NCBI GenBank assembly: GCA_946902875.1
Contig: OX336342.1
Location: forward strand, 15,679,523-15,743,522
Origin: Nematopogon swammerdamellus
Taxonomy: Eukaryota; Arthropoda; Insecta; Lepidoptera; Adelidae
Direction of reading: 5' to 3'
DNA length: 64,000 bases
Of the stretch, positions 11,501 through 22,556 are shown one piece after another; the first letter of the stretch is position 1; each line of letters starts with the position of its first letter. The translations under genes were made by a program, and so were the position numbers. The notes beneath the pieces are model-generated. The model was not told the DNA's origin and made no database searches. It saw only the letters and a program-made list of their open reading frames with translations.

Positions 11501-14500
11501 CTACAGTCCCTTCCCTTCTTATCATACCAGGTGGTAGGGTTTAACCCGCCCGGGATGGTACCACCGCACTGAATGAAAGGTCGGTTGAAATGGCCATGTA
11601 AATAGTTCGTGTTTTCCGTACAGTGTTCAGTGTAGCCGGCACGGCTGAAGGGAAGCACTGACATGGCGCCTAGTTACCAAGGTATTATGGGCTGACATCA
11701 CGGATGTAGTAGGTGATGTAGCCAAACTTGTCAGTTTCCATAAAAAAATATAGAAAAAATTTAATGTGGCTGAAATAAGATACCTCCCTGTCTTGGATTC
11801 AGAATGATAGTGCCATGTTACACAATGAAAGGTTGTACCTAATGAAAGGTGATACCAAGTAGTAAATGGTGGTACCTAATGAAATACTTTGTCATGGAAT
11901 AATTGTTTGCCGTACACAAATATGTATATTTTTAGCTTTTAATGAATATTTAAATAAATACAAGGTCTAAGTAAGTTGTTATTTTTCAATTTTCGAAAAC
12001 ATTACAGAGACATTGTACCGTGTGGGGTCGGTACGTAAAAAGAATAGCCCCACTGCATCTCTCCCCGTCGCATGTCGTAAAAGTCGACTAAGGGATAAGA
12101 AAATTCGTCAGCCTCGTTAGCTCAGTGGCGCGGTTGGTTAGTCAACTGTTATTAAGCAACGCTGAGCGCGGTCAGTGATTGGATGGGTGACCGCTCGACC
12201 GTTGGAGGCTGACCGTGGTTCGGATTCCACGTTAAACTGTAGGTCCCTTCCCTTCTTACCTTACTAGGTGGTAGGGTTTATCCCGGCCGGGTTGGTACCA
12301 CCGCACTGAACGAAACGTCGGTCGAAACGGCTATGTAAATAGTTCGTGTTTTCCGTCCAGTTTATTGTAGCCGACATGAAATGAAGGGAAGCACTGACAT
12401 GGCACCTAGTTCACCCTGTGTTATGGGCTGACATCACGGATGTTGTAGGTGATGTAGCCAACCGTGTCAGGTTCCATAAAAAAAAAAAAAAAAAAAAAAA
12501 GACATACTTTTATTAAGACATGAAAATACATTATTGTAAAAGTAAGTGGACCTTTTAGGATAATGATTAATGACTGAAATAACACAATATTGATTACCAC
12601 ATTGAAACACTTGCACAATAGCTTGCATGCAATTTGGGTGTATGCATGTTCTCGTGCAGCCTTTGTAAACAGCAAAGATTTGAAAAGAATAATATGACCA
12701 GTTCAGTGTAGCCGGCACGATCAAGGGGGGAAGCACTGACATGGCACCTAGTTCACCCGGTGTTATGGGCTGACATCACGGACGTTGTAGGTGATGTAGC
12801 GAACCGTGTCAGTTTCCATAAAAAAAATATGTCGTCTTCTTCCAATACAATGTCTCTAAAATTGACGCTGCAAAAGGAACTTAGACATGAAATTGCACTA
12901 GCACTGGCAACACATAGAACAATATTACATAACATTGAGGGTAATAATATTTAGGGTTTTTATTTACTTGTCAGCAATAAAGATTTCAGTTTTAATGTTT
13001 ATTCCATAAAAAACAACATATTTTATGTACTTACACACAGTATTCACCCACACACAGAAACGTCTAATGCGCTGTAAGTGAGCAAGAGTGTCACTCACTC
13101 GCTGTTTTCCCTACCATTAATAAATACAAAACAAGAAATACGGTATCATTTAGCGACAAATTGGGTTCAAACAGCATGTAAAATAGATAATGTAAGGATA
13201 TATTTTCAGCTGAACCTAGTTTACCATACATTGTTTAAAGATAAAGTAAACATAATCAATTATGGTACACAACATACAGGCCAGCAAGCACATGTTAAAA
13301 GAAATATCTCTACATTACAAAAAATACTAATAATGAACCAAACAAAATTTATTATTTGAAAATGTTTGTTTTGCTAGGTGAGTGAAGATAGGTACTCACT
13401 GTAGTGTTTGGTGGAATACAGGTGGCAGTCCCGGACGTCGTGGAAGCTGCTAAGGATGCTGACATTTTGATCTTTGTGGTGCCACATCAGTTCATTCGGA
13501 ACCTTTGCTCAACACTCCTAGGCAAAATCAAGCCCACCGCTTGCGCACTGTCGTTAATTAAGGTAACATTTTTAACCAAATTTTCACTACTCTTGCTGGC
13601 TTATCCTACACAACCAAAGGAAAGTATTGACATGAGACTTAGTTTCCTCAGAAATAAGATGCCATGGGCTAAAATCACGGGTGAAGTAGCCAACCGTCTC
13701 ATGTTCCGTAAAAAATAAACAGTGAAATTCAGCATACATATATGTACATATATGTGCCTTATCACTTTCTTCCTTTTCTTTCAGGGTTTCGATATCGCAG
13801 AGGGCGGCGGTATTGACTTGATTTCGCACATTATCACTCGGTGTCTAAAGATTCCGTGCAGTGTGTTGATGGGTGCCAATATTGCCTCTGAGGTAATGAA
13901 CTTATTTCTTACCTACCTACTGTTAACTTATAACTCGAGTAACATGTAACATATCCTTGATCTCAATCAATTAAATTAAGAGATAGACATATTGAGTATG
14001 TAGAGTTTTGGCAGAACATTTGGTACAGTACATCTAAAACCAGCTGTGTGCCGTCAACCATGTGCGGCGGCACATGGTTGACGGCACACAGCTGGTTTTA
14101 GATAAAATAAATAAAATTATACAGTGGCGCATGACCTTCAAAGCGTTTTTACTGATCCTCTTTGTACATATGACTAGTTTCAGTATGTATTATATTTTAT
14201 ATTTATTTAAGAGCTTGATTTTTTTTTATATTTATTAAAACAGTTACAGTTCGGCGGACCCATCATCCAGAATGTGACGATTGTGCTGTGTAGGTAGCGG
14301 ACGAGAAGTTCTGTGAGACGACGATTGGCTGTCGCGACGTGCGCCTGGCGCCCGTGCTGCGAGACGTCATCCAGACCGAGTACTTCCGCGTCGTGGTCGT
14401 AGATGACGAGGATGCTGTCGAGATCTGCGGTGCTCTCAAGGTGATTTTCACAGCTTTTTAGTTCCGTATCCATACAGAAGCCTATAACTAAGCCTACGCC

Positions 14501-17500
14501 TCTGTCTGTCTATCTGTCTGTCCGTCCGTCCTAGGGCTGTAGCTTTTGAACTGTATTAGGTAGACGGTTGAAGTTTTCACAGAATGTGTTATTATGGTGG
14601 ATATGCCAACGAATAATAAAAAAAGCAAAAGTAAAAAAAGAATAAAATATTTTTAACCCCATACAAGAAACATGTTAATGTCTCTTTTTCTTCTGATGGA
14701 GATCAACTCACTCGACTGGTGTAGTGTAGGCCTCCCAGAAAAGGGTATATAGTTTATATACCCTTTTCTGGGAGGTTTCTATAATAGTTTCTATAATAGT
14801 TTTCGTTTGTTGAAACTATTCAATATTAGGGCGGCGTATCTTGGTTTTGCAAGAAAAGTCATCTAGAATAACCCCACTGCATCTCGTAAAAAGCGACCAA
14901 GAGATAAGGACAAGATGCTGTGCTGAAGGGCGACAGGCCAGCCACGTCTCACCTTGGCACGGTCCTTCTGGCGAATCATTTTATTTTATTTATTTAGAGT
15001 AACCAACAGTGTGATCAACACAAAATTTACAATAGTACAATGGGTCACATACACCGCTAATAGGTCACTACAGATAAAACTAAGTATATAGCGTAAGAGA
15101 AAGAAAAATACATTTAAACAAATCAAAACTGATAAATAAACAGTTAAAATAGAAAAAATAATAATAATTTAAAATTACTAATTAATTAAATTAAAACAGA
15201 ACTGTTTCATTTAATTGCCAAAATTAAGATATAAAACTAAACTAAGGTAAACAAACATTACATGGTACTATTACTAAAATAATAAAAAACATATCTAAGG
15301 AAGAATTCCATCACTTAGTACTAACAAAAAATCTATCATGCGCTAACTTCTTAACCCTCTGTAAGCTGTAATTGAATAAGTCCATTTCCTGCGGACGGTC
15401 CACATCATGCGGCAGGTGGGTCTTCGTGCCTTGCTTGCTGCTTAATAGTTATCTTGTCCGAGTACTTTGCAAAATGTGGTGTAATCTCCCAGAGTCCTCG
15501 CAGCACAACACCGATTACTCTTCTGCTTACCCCGTTTGCAGATTACAGTGTGGTATGGATATATACATTTTTTTTAATATGTATATGTATATCCATACGG
15601 TATGGCTGGCTGAGTCGGAGGGGCCGAAGCGCATGCTCCGACCAGCCAATATCACCTCCGAGAAGGTAGGTGCCATACCGGAGACTTCCCTGGATTGCTG
15701 GCTATATTGGACTAGAGGAGAACACAGCCGAGGCTGATAGGCGGCCATCTTACATCCAGTACGGTGGTATCAACCCAGTCGGCTACAATTTGAGCCTACC
15801 ACCTAGTAAGGGGCAAGGGAAGGGACCTACAGTTTTACACCGGTTCCGAACGGTGAAGCAGCAGGTGTAGGTATGTACGTAAACTTTTTCGTCAGAAGGG
15901 AAGGTGTGGATCTAAGCTTGCGATGGCTTCACTGAACATATCCGGGCCCATCGGCAGTAGAGGAGGGTATTAATCGAGGTCGGGACTAGCGAGTGGCCAC
16001 TCTAAATTTCCCGCGCATGCTTCACGTTTCGGCTCGCATCAAACCCTCGTCAGCTAGTCTGCGTTGACTAGGACGCGGTACTCATGTACTCATTGGTACA
16101 CGCCGACCGGATTTGAACCTCAGACCTCTCGCATGAGAAGCCGATGCCCAAATCACTCGGCCACCCACCGCTAATATTCAATATGATGGTTTCAGATAGG
16201 CTTACCTAATGCATTCTGAAAGCTCATGACTGCTCAGCTGACAATCCCGAGAGATAGGACTTTTGTAAATTGCGAACGATCTAATCTCTCAGTCACCCTG
16301 TTACAACACACTTATCTTTAGTGGAGTGAGCTCTTTATCATAATTCCGGTAGTGGTTTCTAAAAATGATTGTTGGTTGTCTTTATATTACAACAGATATA
16401 AACTCTTGATTTATAGAATCCTATTATTATTTCAGAATTTATCATCTATTTGTTTGTTTTAACTTTAATACGGAGAAATAATTTTTAATCTGACAAAACA
16501 TTTTTAACCAATCCAATAATGCTCACATTTGGTCCTTTTCAAAAGTTTGGTTTTTCCTTTTGGTTTGTTTCTTCCTTTTTATATTTCTTAGTTTTTAATA
16601 CCCGACGCAAAAGGAGGGATTATAAGTTTGACACCTACGTCTGTCTGGCTGCGACATCGTAACTCCCAAACGGATGGACCAATTTGGATGCGTTTTTATT
16701 TATTTTTTAGAAAGCTGGGTTAACTAGGGTTGTTCTTAGTTATGTTTGTAATGAAGTAATACAAAATTATGTTTTTTAAATAGCTTAAAATGAAAGTTAA
16801 ATTACAATGTTTTAAAACCCCCAACACATCAGCAATCCCTAAAAGTCAACAATAATTTCTGTTTATGTAAGGTCAGGTCAGGGCACCGCTAAGTAAATAA
16901 AATGAAACCCAGAGCTGCGCGTTTCAGGGGAAGCGACGCCACCGAGTGTGGGACCCGAATGAATCTTTTTTGAATTTTATATATTTTATTTATTTAGTGG
17001 TCCCTCGATGCCTTTAAAGAACTATACGGAAATTATTGTAAACTTTTTGAGAATTATTCTAGATTCGTCGGGTGTTTTTTTTAAATTTGTGATTTAACTT
17101 TTTTGGCTATAAGGAATGTAGAAAATTGTTCTTGGGTCACCTTTAATCTCATAAACTTATTTGAGATAACATATTGAGTGATGTTATCGTATATGTATGT
17201 CAGGTTCAAATCTCACACTATGTTATCTTGTAATTGTTCTTACATAATTTTGGTAATGATGTCTTTTTTTTAATGGTCTACATCACCTACAACATCCGTG
17301 ATGTCAGCCCATCACACCATGAACTAGGTGCCTTCCAGTGCTTCCCTTCATTTTCATGTCGGCTACATTGAACTGGACGGAAAACACTAACTATTTACAT
17401 AGCCGTTTCGACCGACATTTCATTCAGTGCGGTGGTACCAACCCGGGCGGGATAAAACCACCTAGTAAGATAAGAAGAAGGGAAGGGACTTACAGTTTTA

Positions 17501-20500
17501 CGTGGAATCCGAACCACGGTCAGCCTCCAACGGTCGAGCGGTCACCCATCCAAGTACTCACTGCGCTCAGGGTTGCTTAACAACAGTCGACCGACCGCAC
17601 CAGTGAGCTACCGAGGCTGTCAAGTGTATCTAGATTTTTTTTAAATTATTTATTTACAAAATATTATTTTGGATTCATCCCACTTGCTATGAAAATTTTC
17701 ATAGTTATTTTTTATTTCCAAAACTCATCTTCCATGGTCGTATTAACATAGCTGTGACATTTGGTCGATTACGCAATAGATGTTAATTAAGCTAAGCGTG
17801 CTTTGGAGGTCAAGACAGAAGTGAACCTGTCTCATTTCCATATTACGAGTCGACATGTCTGCTTTCATAGTTCTTCCTTCCACGCGTGTCAGCGACCTTT
17901 TCGACTTAGATATGATATTATTTAAAATGTGTCTTGTGTATTTGAAGAGTTGTGTCAGGATCGTGGAATGTAGAGATTTTTGTAAATTTTTTGTGGAAAC
18001 TGACTGGTTGGCTACATCATCTGTGATGTCAGCCCATAATGTCTTGGTGAACTAGGCTAGGTGCCATGTCAGTGCTTCCCTCTAGTCGTGCCGGCTACAC
18101 TGAACTGGACGGAAAACACGAACTATTTACATAGCCGCTTCAATCGACCCTCATTCAATAATTTGGTTTCAACCCGGGCGGGTTAAACCCTACCGCCTAG
18201 CATGTAAGAAGGGAAGGGGCCTATAGTTTTACCTGGAATCCGAACCACAGTCAGCCTCCAACGGTCGAACAGTCAACCATCCAAGTTCTGACTGCGCCCA
18301 GGTGCTTAATATCATGATCGGTAGTCGGTCGATCACACCACTGACCTACCGAGGTTGACATTGGATTGACTCTGCCTACCCCAGGCGTGATGTTATGTAT
18401 GTACTTGAATGAACCATTAATACACAATTACACATAATATTTTTTTATTAAAATCTTTAGGTGATAGTAATTATGTTGATTTGAGAAGTATTTGCTCATA
18501 CAAATTGCAATATTTAAAATTTTTTAAAGCTAAAAAATTTAAAAATGAACATTTTTCTGGTGTACAATGTACTCGTAAATATTGGCCAACATTCTGAAGA
18601 GTTTATGAATGTATTCGCCGCTTCGCCACTCGTGCATTAATGAATATTCCACAATGCAGAACATCGTGGCGGTGGGCGCTGGTTTTGTGGATGGACTGGG
18701 CTTCGGAGACAACACGAAGGCGGCCGTGATACGACTGGGCCTCATGGAGATGATCAAGTTCGTGGACGTGTTCTACCCGGGCAGCAAGCTGAGCACCTTC
18801 TTCGAGTCTTGCGGCGTAGCCGATCTCATCACCACCTGCTATGGTCAGTTTCCTTTCTTATCATTCTCTCATATCCATAGGTAAATGTCGAGTTCACTGT
18901 TCATGGTGACCGATTTAAAAAAATAGTTGTATCCGAGGCAATTTTCGTCGAGTTGTTCGGCTCGAAATGTACGTCCAAACGTGTGACCTGTTAATACGAG
19001 CTTTCTGCCACATATTCATAAGGTGTCTTCCCAAAATTATGTGCTGTAACTACCTTAATGGTTCGCTATGTACCTGACAAGCAAATTATTGGTGCTGAGG
19101 CCACTGATTTTATGTACCTAAAACAATATTTTTACCTGTTTCCAGTTTGATGTTCTTGAATTGTAATGTGTGTATTGTGTAAAAATAAATTCTATTCTGT
19201 TCTTTTCTAACACGTCAAGCGACGGAAGGGACGGAATAAATATCGGATCATTTAGGTGTTCAAATATTGTTGCGTATCCGGCTCGAAAGACCAAACGATT
19301 ATCTTATCTATAATGCTGCAAATTTTATCAATTATTTATAGTAACCAAGGGTAACTGAACTCAAGGTTGGATATTCAGATGCAGCCGATTTGGTCCGTAA
19401 AATGATGCCAGCTGGTACCAAGCAAAATAACCATTGTTGACGGAAATAGGGTTTTAAGGGTAACACAATATTATAATATCTCTTGCAAGTACGACAGATG
19501 TTTGCTTGTTACTACACGCTCGGTTCAATATGAAATAGATAACGGGGGTTATGATCTGATAGGGAAAGATAAGTGCACTTGTGTTGTGTACCAATGTTCT
19601 CAGCTCACTATATATGAGTAACTATGTATTTTTCAATAACATTGTGTGCTCTTTTTTTGGTAAACGCGTTGGAAAAATGTTACATTTGAATAATTGAATC
19701 ATCAAAATATCATCGCACCATAATATCTGTGTAACATTTAGTCAGATTTCCAATGGTACATATTGATTATATTGTGTGTTGGAAATAATCAATTCCAGTG
19801 ACTCCGGATTTATCGGACTGGATCGCATGCGATGCGATTTTATGAAAATTAAATATTAAATCTTAGCGGAAATATATTTTCATTGTAGGTAAGATTACGT
19901 ATGTGTGGTTGTGTGAGCGGGAAGGTTGAATCGAAACGAAAGATGAAACCAACTTTATCCTGTTCTATGGTAACTTTATCTGTCGTCGTCGTCGTGTGTG
20001 CGTCGTCAGCAAGTTCCAACTTGTTTCGTACAGCCGCTATGTCGTCACCGCAAAAAAAACGTAACGACATAGCGGCACGGACGACATAGCCAAAAAGTCG
20101 TTTGCAAAACGTGTGTCGTGCTGTGCGGTGTCGTTGCGTGAGTAAACGGCTCATATAAATATATGGCGCTCGGAGTCGTGACCGCATTTTGTCGTGTCGT
20201 GTCGTCGCAAGTGCAAAAACGCCCTAAGAGTAAGAGTTACGTATAAGCGAACATGAATAGAGGCAGACGACAGATGTTGCATTTAGTGATACACATGTCT
20301 GTTTGCAGGCGGAAGGAACCGCAAGGTGGCGGAGGCGTTCGTGAAGACCGGCCGCACGATCAAGGAGCTGGAGGACGAGATGCTGAACGGACAGAAGCTG
20401 CAGGGCCCCATTACCGCCGAGGAGGTCAACCACATGCTCGCCAACAAGAGCATGGAGAACAAGTCAGTCCTTTTTTTTTTATGGAAACTGACACGGTTGG

Positions 20501-22556
20501 CTACATCACCAACAACGTCCGTGATGTCAGCCCATAACACCGGGTGAACTAGGTGCCATGTCAGTGCTTCCCCCTTTGATCGTGCCGGCTACACTGAACT
20601 GGTCGGAAAACACAAACTATTTACATAGCCGTTTCGACCGACGTTTCAGTGCGGTGGTACCAACCCGGGCGGGTTAAACCCTACCACCAAGTAAGATTAG
20701 GAGGGAAGGGCCCTACAGTTTTACGAGGAATCCGAACCTCGGTCAGCCTCCAACGGTTAGCGGTCACCCATCCAAGTACTCTCTCTCTCTCTCTGTCTCT
20801 CCCTTGCCGCTTACACGAGCCCCTCCCTTACACGGACCATACAATCTGAATATAAGAATCAAAAATTTGAATAGAATAGAAATTATTTATTTCTGACCAG
20901 TAATAAAAATGCACAACAAGAAAACGAAAGAAACAAAGAACCGGGTAAAGGTGGGCTGAGTATTCAGGCTGATTATTGAGTATTCTTCTGGTCAACCGAA
21001 TACCAAAGTTGAAAGATTTTTTACAATGTTGGAGTTTGATCTGACACGGAAATTTTTTCCACTCGATAAAATTTGTCAAGCAAAGTTAAAAAGTGTTATT
21101 AAAAGCTCATTAGCTGATGTTTATAAAATATTTGATTTATTTTAATTACTTAGCACACATACCTACTGAGTGTAATATTTTGTCACTTCACTTCCTCCTA
21201 ATGGAATTGACTGAGGCTGTAGATAACGGGAATGACTAATGACAAGTGTAATAGATTAATTCCTAATTTAGTGTACACACAAGGTTAAATGAACTGCTCT
21301 ATGAGTAACAGAAGCAAATGAATATAATGAACGAACATTAGATGCTATTAAGCTGCAGTTTTTTTCCACTCGTTTATGTAACAGATATTGAATTGTAAAC
21401 TTAGTTTTGAGAGTATGACACAATCTCTCCAAATGTTTACTATTTTTTTTTCTGATTATTTTAGCTTTAACAGTTAAAACAATTTAGGAATGGAAAAGAG
21501 CAGTTTTTACACATGTAGGTACATGTTGTGGTGCCGCCTAATATGGTACCTAGCGTTTTTCGAAAATTTTCCGATGTTATGGGTATTTGTGACATACACA
21601 GATATATTAATTATTATTTCCTGTATGTGGGATGGCTCCTGTGAGTTCCTACATTTAAACGTGAAAATACTATGAACCCATTGCACATTGAAACGTATCA
21701 ACATTGAGTCTCATAGTACAGCCAAGATTAGATAATACTCTGAACTTTGAAATACTTTGCAACGGGCTAATAAGAGCTCATGAAGAATTTAGGTAGGAAA
21801 GTGTTCAAACTGGTGATTATGGAATGTGCTAATGTTTGTAGTAAAACTAAGGAAGGTGTGGAACTAAGCTTGCGATGGCTTCACCGAACATATCCGGGCC
21901 CATCGGCAGTAGAGGAAGGTGTTAATCGAGGTCGGGACTAGCGAGTGGCCACTCTAAATTTCCCGCGCATGCTTCACGTTTCGGCTCGCATCAAGCCCTC
22001 GTCAGCTAGTCTGCGTTGACTAGGACGCGGGGAAACACCAGTCCTGCTTTCGACCTCCCTCTCTCCTAACCATATTCTGTAGGATGCTTCCAGCGACGTT
22101 TTCGAAGCTCTCTCCATGTATGAGCTTAGCGTCGATCTTGGCAGCCCTAGATTTTGAAGAGACTGTAGAGCGACTTCGCTGGTAGTCCTCTTGCTCCGAC
22201 TTCCACAGCGAAGAGATCAGTCTTGAATCCGTTTCTCACAATCCATTCTACTAAGTTGCAGTATTTGTTAAGTTTGATGTTGTGGTCCTTTGGTATGTTG
22301 ATAATAATTGATTGCATTATAGACGTAAAGAAAAATATGTGAGAAATACACTTGCTACGTTGCAGAAAGGGGAAAAAATATTTTAATTTTTTAAGTTAAT
22401 TCACAATAAGTATTATAAAAAAATTACAAAAATAAAATATAAATATAAATGTATTGCAGATTCCCCCTTTTCACCGCCATCTATCGTATCTGCAAGGGTG
22501 AGCTGAAGCCGACGGACTTCATCGACTGCATCCGAAGTCATCCGGAACACATGTAA
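8498..22556 (+). CDS. Gpdh1: Glycerol-3-phosphate dehydrogenase [NAD+], cytosolic (8 coding exons, 350 aa)
   Basis: Reduces dihydroxyacetone phosphate to sn-glycerol-3-phosphate with NADH in the cytosol, feeding the glycerophosphate shuttle of insect flight muscle and glycerolipid synthesis. Coding exons: 8498-8541, 9947-10124, 13422-13562, 13785-13892, 14294-14440, 18660-18843, 20309-20462, 22460-22556. All junctions are GT-AG, phases agree, and the total of 1053 nt gives 350 residues, the usual insect length. Visible: Rossmann GSGNWG (11-16), the SLIK lysine near 121, GALK with the catalytic-type Lys206, the [11 protein letters not shown] motif after it, and a C-terminus ending HPEHM. The sequence is collinear with insect GPDH without gaps. 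Introns 1, 2, 5, 6 and 7 exceed 1 kb and carry many SINEs and hairpins. The last stop overlaps a splice donor (see the alternative exon at 27769). Family assignment is essentially certain; exon ends are inferred from splice consensus and homology. Confidence 0.97.
8804..9366. mobile_element. Foldback element in Gpdh1 intron 1
   Basis: Arms of about 117 bp: 8804-8920 (ATTAGATTAGCGACGGTAAG...) and its inverted copy 9250-9366. The centre contains A/T runs and a perfect 54-bp palindrome (9043-9096). Non-coding. Confidence 0.85.
9043..9096. repeat. Perfect 54-bp palindrome
   Basis: Reads AGGGTTAATTTATAGAAGAT then GCGTCGCG, followed by its exact mirror complement with no loop. Centre between 9069 and 9070. 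Confidence 0.95.
9947..10124 (+). CDS. Gpdh1: Gpdh1 coding exon 2 (residues 15-74)
   Basis: Acceptor TTTTTTTTTCAG, donor GTAAGT after a valine codon. Reads [10 protein letters not shown]... and ...[20 protein letters not shown], which completes the Rossmann glycine motif and gives the conserved [12 protein letters not shown] block. Confidence 0.96.
10263..10483 (+). mobile_element. SINE-A (tRNA/5S family), 3' part
   Basis: Starts at AGGTGGTAGGGTTTAAACC and ends CAGTTTCCATAAAAAAAA. The promoter half is missing. In Gpdh1 intron 2. Confidence 0.85.
11100..11339. mobile_element. 240-bp foldback MITE, copy 1
   Basis: AAGGTCTTTCATTAGTA at the left is inverted at the right end; arms are about 100 bp, including GTACGCTAAGGGGAGT and GGTAGGTATTTGATATCG. 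A second copy lies at 37231-37482. In Gpdh1 intron 2. Confidence 0.85.
11383..11748 (+). mobile_element. SINE-A, full length
   Basis: Starts GTCAGCCTCGGTAGCTCAGT (tRNA-like A box), continues with a 5S-like block GGATGGGTGACCGC, then GTTTTCCGT..., and ends TCAGTTTCCATAAAAAAA. In Gpdh1 intron 2. Confidence 0.9.
12107..12500 (+). mobile_element. SINE-A, full length with a 20-A tail
   Basis: Starts GTCAGCCTCGTTAGCTCAGT, has GTTATTAAGCAACGC and GGATGGGTGACCGCTC, a tRNA-like B box GGTTCGGATTCC, and a long A tail. Preceded by another common repeat (CCCCACTGCATCTC, from about 12045) that recurs at 14866. Confidence 0.9.
12697..12827 (+). mobile_element. SINE-A, 3' fragment
   Basis: From CCAGTTCAGTGTAGCCGGCA to TTTCCATAAAAAAA. 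In Gpdh1 intron 2. Confidence 0.85.
13422..13562 (+). CDS. Gpdh1: Gpdh1 coding exon 3 (residues 75-121)
   Basis: Acceptor AATACAG, donor GTAACA. Contains [14 protein letters not shown] and ends SLIK, which carries the conserved active-site-region lysine near residue 121. 47 whole codons, phase 0 at both ends. Confidence 0.95.
13612..13719 (+). mobile_element. SINE-A, old eroded 3' end
   Basis: Diverged match (ATGGGCTAAAATCACGGGTG, GTAGCCAACCGTCTCATG, TTCCGTAAAAAATAAA) inside the 222-nt Gpdh1 intron 3. One of the oldest copies here. Confidence 0.6.
13785..13892 (+). CDS. Gpdh1: Gpdh1 coding exon 4 (residues 122-157)
   Basis: Acceptor follows a clear pyrimidine tract (TTCTTTCAG); donor GTAATG. 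Reads [15 protein letters not shown]... to ...[10 protein letters not shown]. 36 whole codons. The preceding intron is only 222 nt and contains an eroded SINE 3' end. Confidence 0.95.
14032..14103. repeat. Perfect 34-bp hairpin in Gpdh1 intron 4
   Basis: Arms 14032-14065 and 14070-14103 are exact reverse complements (ATCTAAAACCAGCTGTGTGC...) with a 4-nt loop GGCG. About 190 bp upstream of exon 5. Confidence 0.95.
14294..14440 (+). CDS. Gpdh1: Gpdh1 coding exon 5 (residues 158-206)
   Basis: Acceptor TGTGTAG, donor GTGATT. Reads [15 protein letters not shown]... and ends VEICGALK; the last lysine (206) corresponds to the catalytic lysine of animal GPD1. 49 whole codons. Confidence 0.95.
14496..14640. 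repeat. CTGT-rich fragment of the AAGTGCGAGTCG repeat family
   Basis: CTGTCTGTCTATCTGTCTGT followed by AGGGCTGTAGCTTTTGAACT and TTTTCACAGAATGTGTTATT. The same order occurs at 40000-40110 inside the long copy. Confidence 0.6.
14731..14775. repeat. Perfect 21-bp hairpin in Gpdh1 intron 5
   Basis: CCTCCCAGAAAAGGGTATATA, 3-nt loop GTT, then the exact complement. Followed by a short direct repeat of TTTCTATAATAG. Confidence 0.95.
14860..15445. repeat. Repeat-like stretch in Gpdh1 intron 5
   Basis: CCCCACTGCATCTCGTAAAA matches a block before the SINE at 12107. The remainder is AT-rich with no recognisable coding. Probably the 3' part of a retroelement. Confidence 0.35.
15568..16170 (-). mobile_element. 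SINE-B, long form with extra 180-bp module
   Basis: On the minus strand: a tRNA-like head with A box TGGCCGAGTG and B box GGTTCAAATCC, then 16078-15899, a module absent from the copy at 45941-46343, then the shared body (TAGGTCCCTTCCCTTGCCCC) and an A tail. In Gpdh1 intron 5. Confidence 0.8.
17263..17624 (-). mobile_element. SINE-A, full length
   Basis: Reverse orientation: T-run, ACATCCGTGATGTCAGCCCA, ..., CGGTCACCCATCCAAGTACT, GAGCTACCGAGGCTG. In Gpdh1 intron 5. Confidence 0.88.
17990..18362 (-). mobile_element. SINE-A, full length, diverged
   Basis: GTGGAAACTGACTGGTTGGC to CTACCGAGGTTGACA. Shares all blocks but has several small indels. In Gpdh1 intron 5. Confidence 0.85.
18660..18843 (+). 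CDS. Gpdh1: Gpdh1 coding exon 6 (residues 207-267 plus 1 nt)
   Basis: Acceptor AATGCAG, donor G|GTCAGT. Contains the substrate-binding [12 protein letters not shown] block and [15 protein letters not shown]. It follows a 4.2-kb intron. Confidence 0.96.
19950..20095. repeat. Small inverted repeats around GCCGCTATGTCGT
   Basis: GCCGCTATGTCGT (about 20033) recurs inverted as ACGACATAGCGGC (about 20064), near CGTCGTCGTCG runs. In Gpdh1 intron 6. Possible eroded MITE. Confidence 0.35.
20309..20462 (+). CDS. Gpdh1: Gpdh1 coding exon 7 (residues 268-318 plus 2 nt)
   Basis: Acceptor GTTTGCAG, donor AA|GTCAGT. Reads [15 protein letters not shown]... through [20 protein letters not shown] in antisense orientation starts about 6 nt inside the following intron, so the donor is directly followed by a T-run. 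Confidence 0.95.
20470..20780 (-). mobile_element. SINE-A beside the exon 7 splice donor
   Basis: A T-run begins about 6 nt after the donor at 20463, then ATGGAAACTGACACGGTTGG and the whole body. It breaks off inside the 5S-like block (CATCCAAGTACT) into a CT microsatellite (20777-20806). Confidence 0.9.
21851..22030 (-). repeat. 180-bp module shared with the long SINE-B
   Basis: Nearly identical to 15899-16078 (AGCTTGCGATGGCTTCACYG, ATATCCGGGCCCATCGGCAG, CCCGCGCATGCTTCACGTTT). Here it directly follows, on the minus strand, a retroelement coding remnant, so it may be that element's 3' part. In Gpdh1 intron 7. Confidence 0.75.
22031..22300 (-). pseudogene. Retroelement coding remnant (C-terminal part)
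   Basis: Minus-strand translation contains [20 protein letters not shown] and SYRIW, a pattern recognised from the ends of reverse-transcriptase proteins repeated in insect genomes. Partial, with no start or complete frame. Confidence 0.5.
22460..22556 (+). CDS. Gpdh1: Gpdh1 coding exon 8, short-isoform end (residues 319-350, stop)
   Basis: Acceptor TATTGCAG. Reads [20 protein letters not shown]... and ends HPEHM then TAA. The ATG and stop are written ATGTAAGG, so the stop doubles as a GTAAGG splice donor at 22553. Without splicing the protein ends after Met350. A poly(A) signal AATAAA lies at 23254-23259. Confidence 0.92.
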
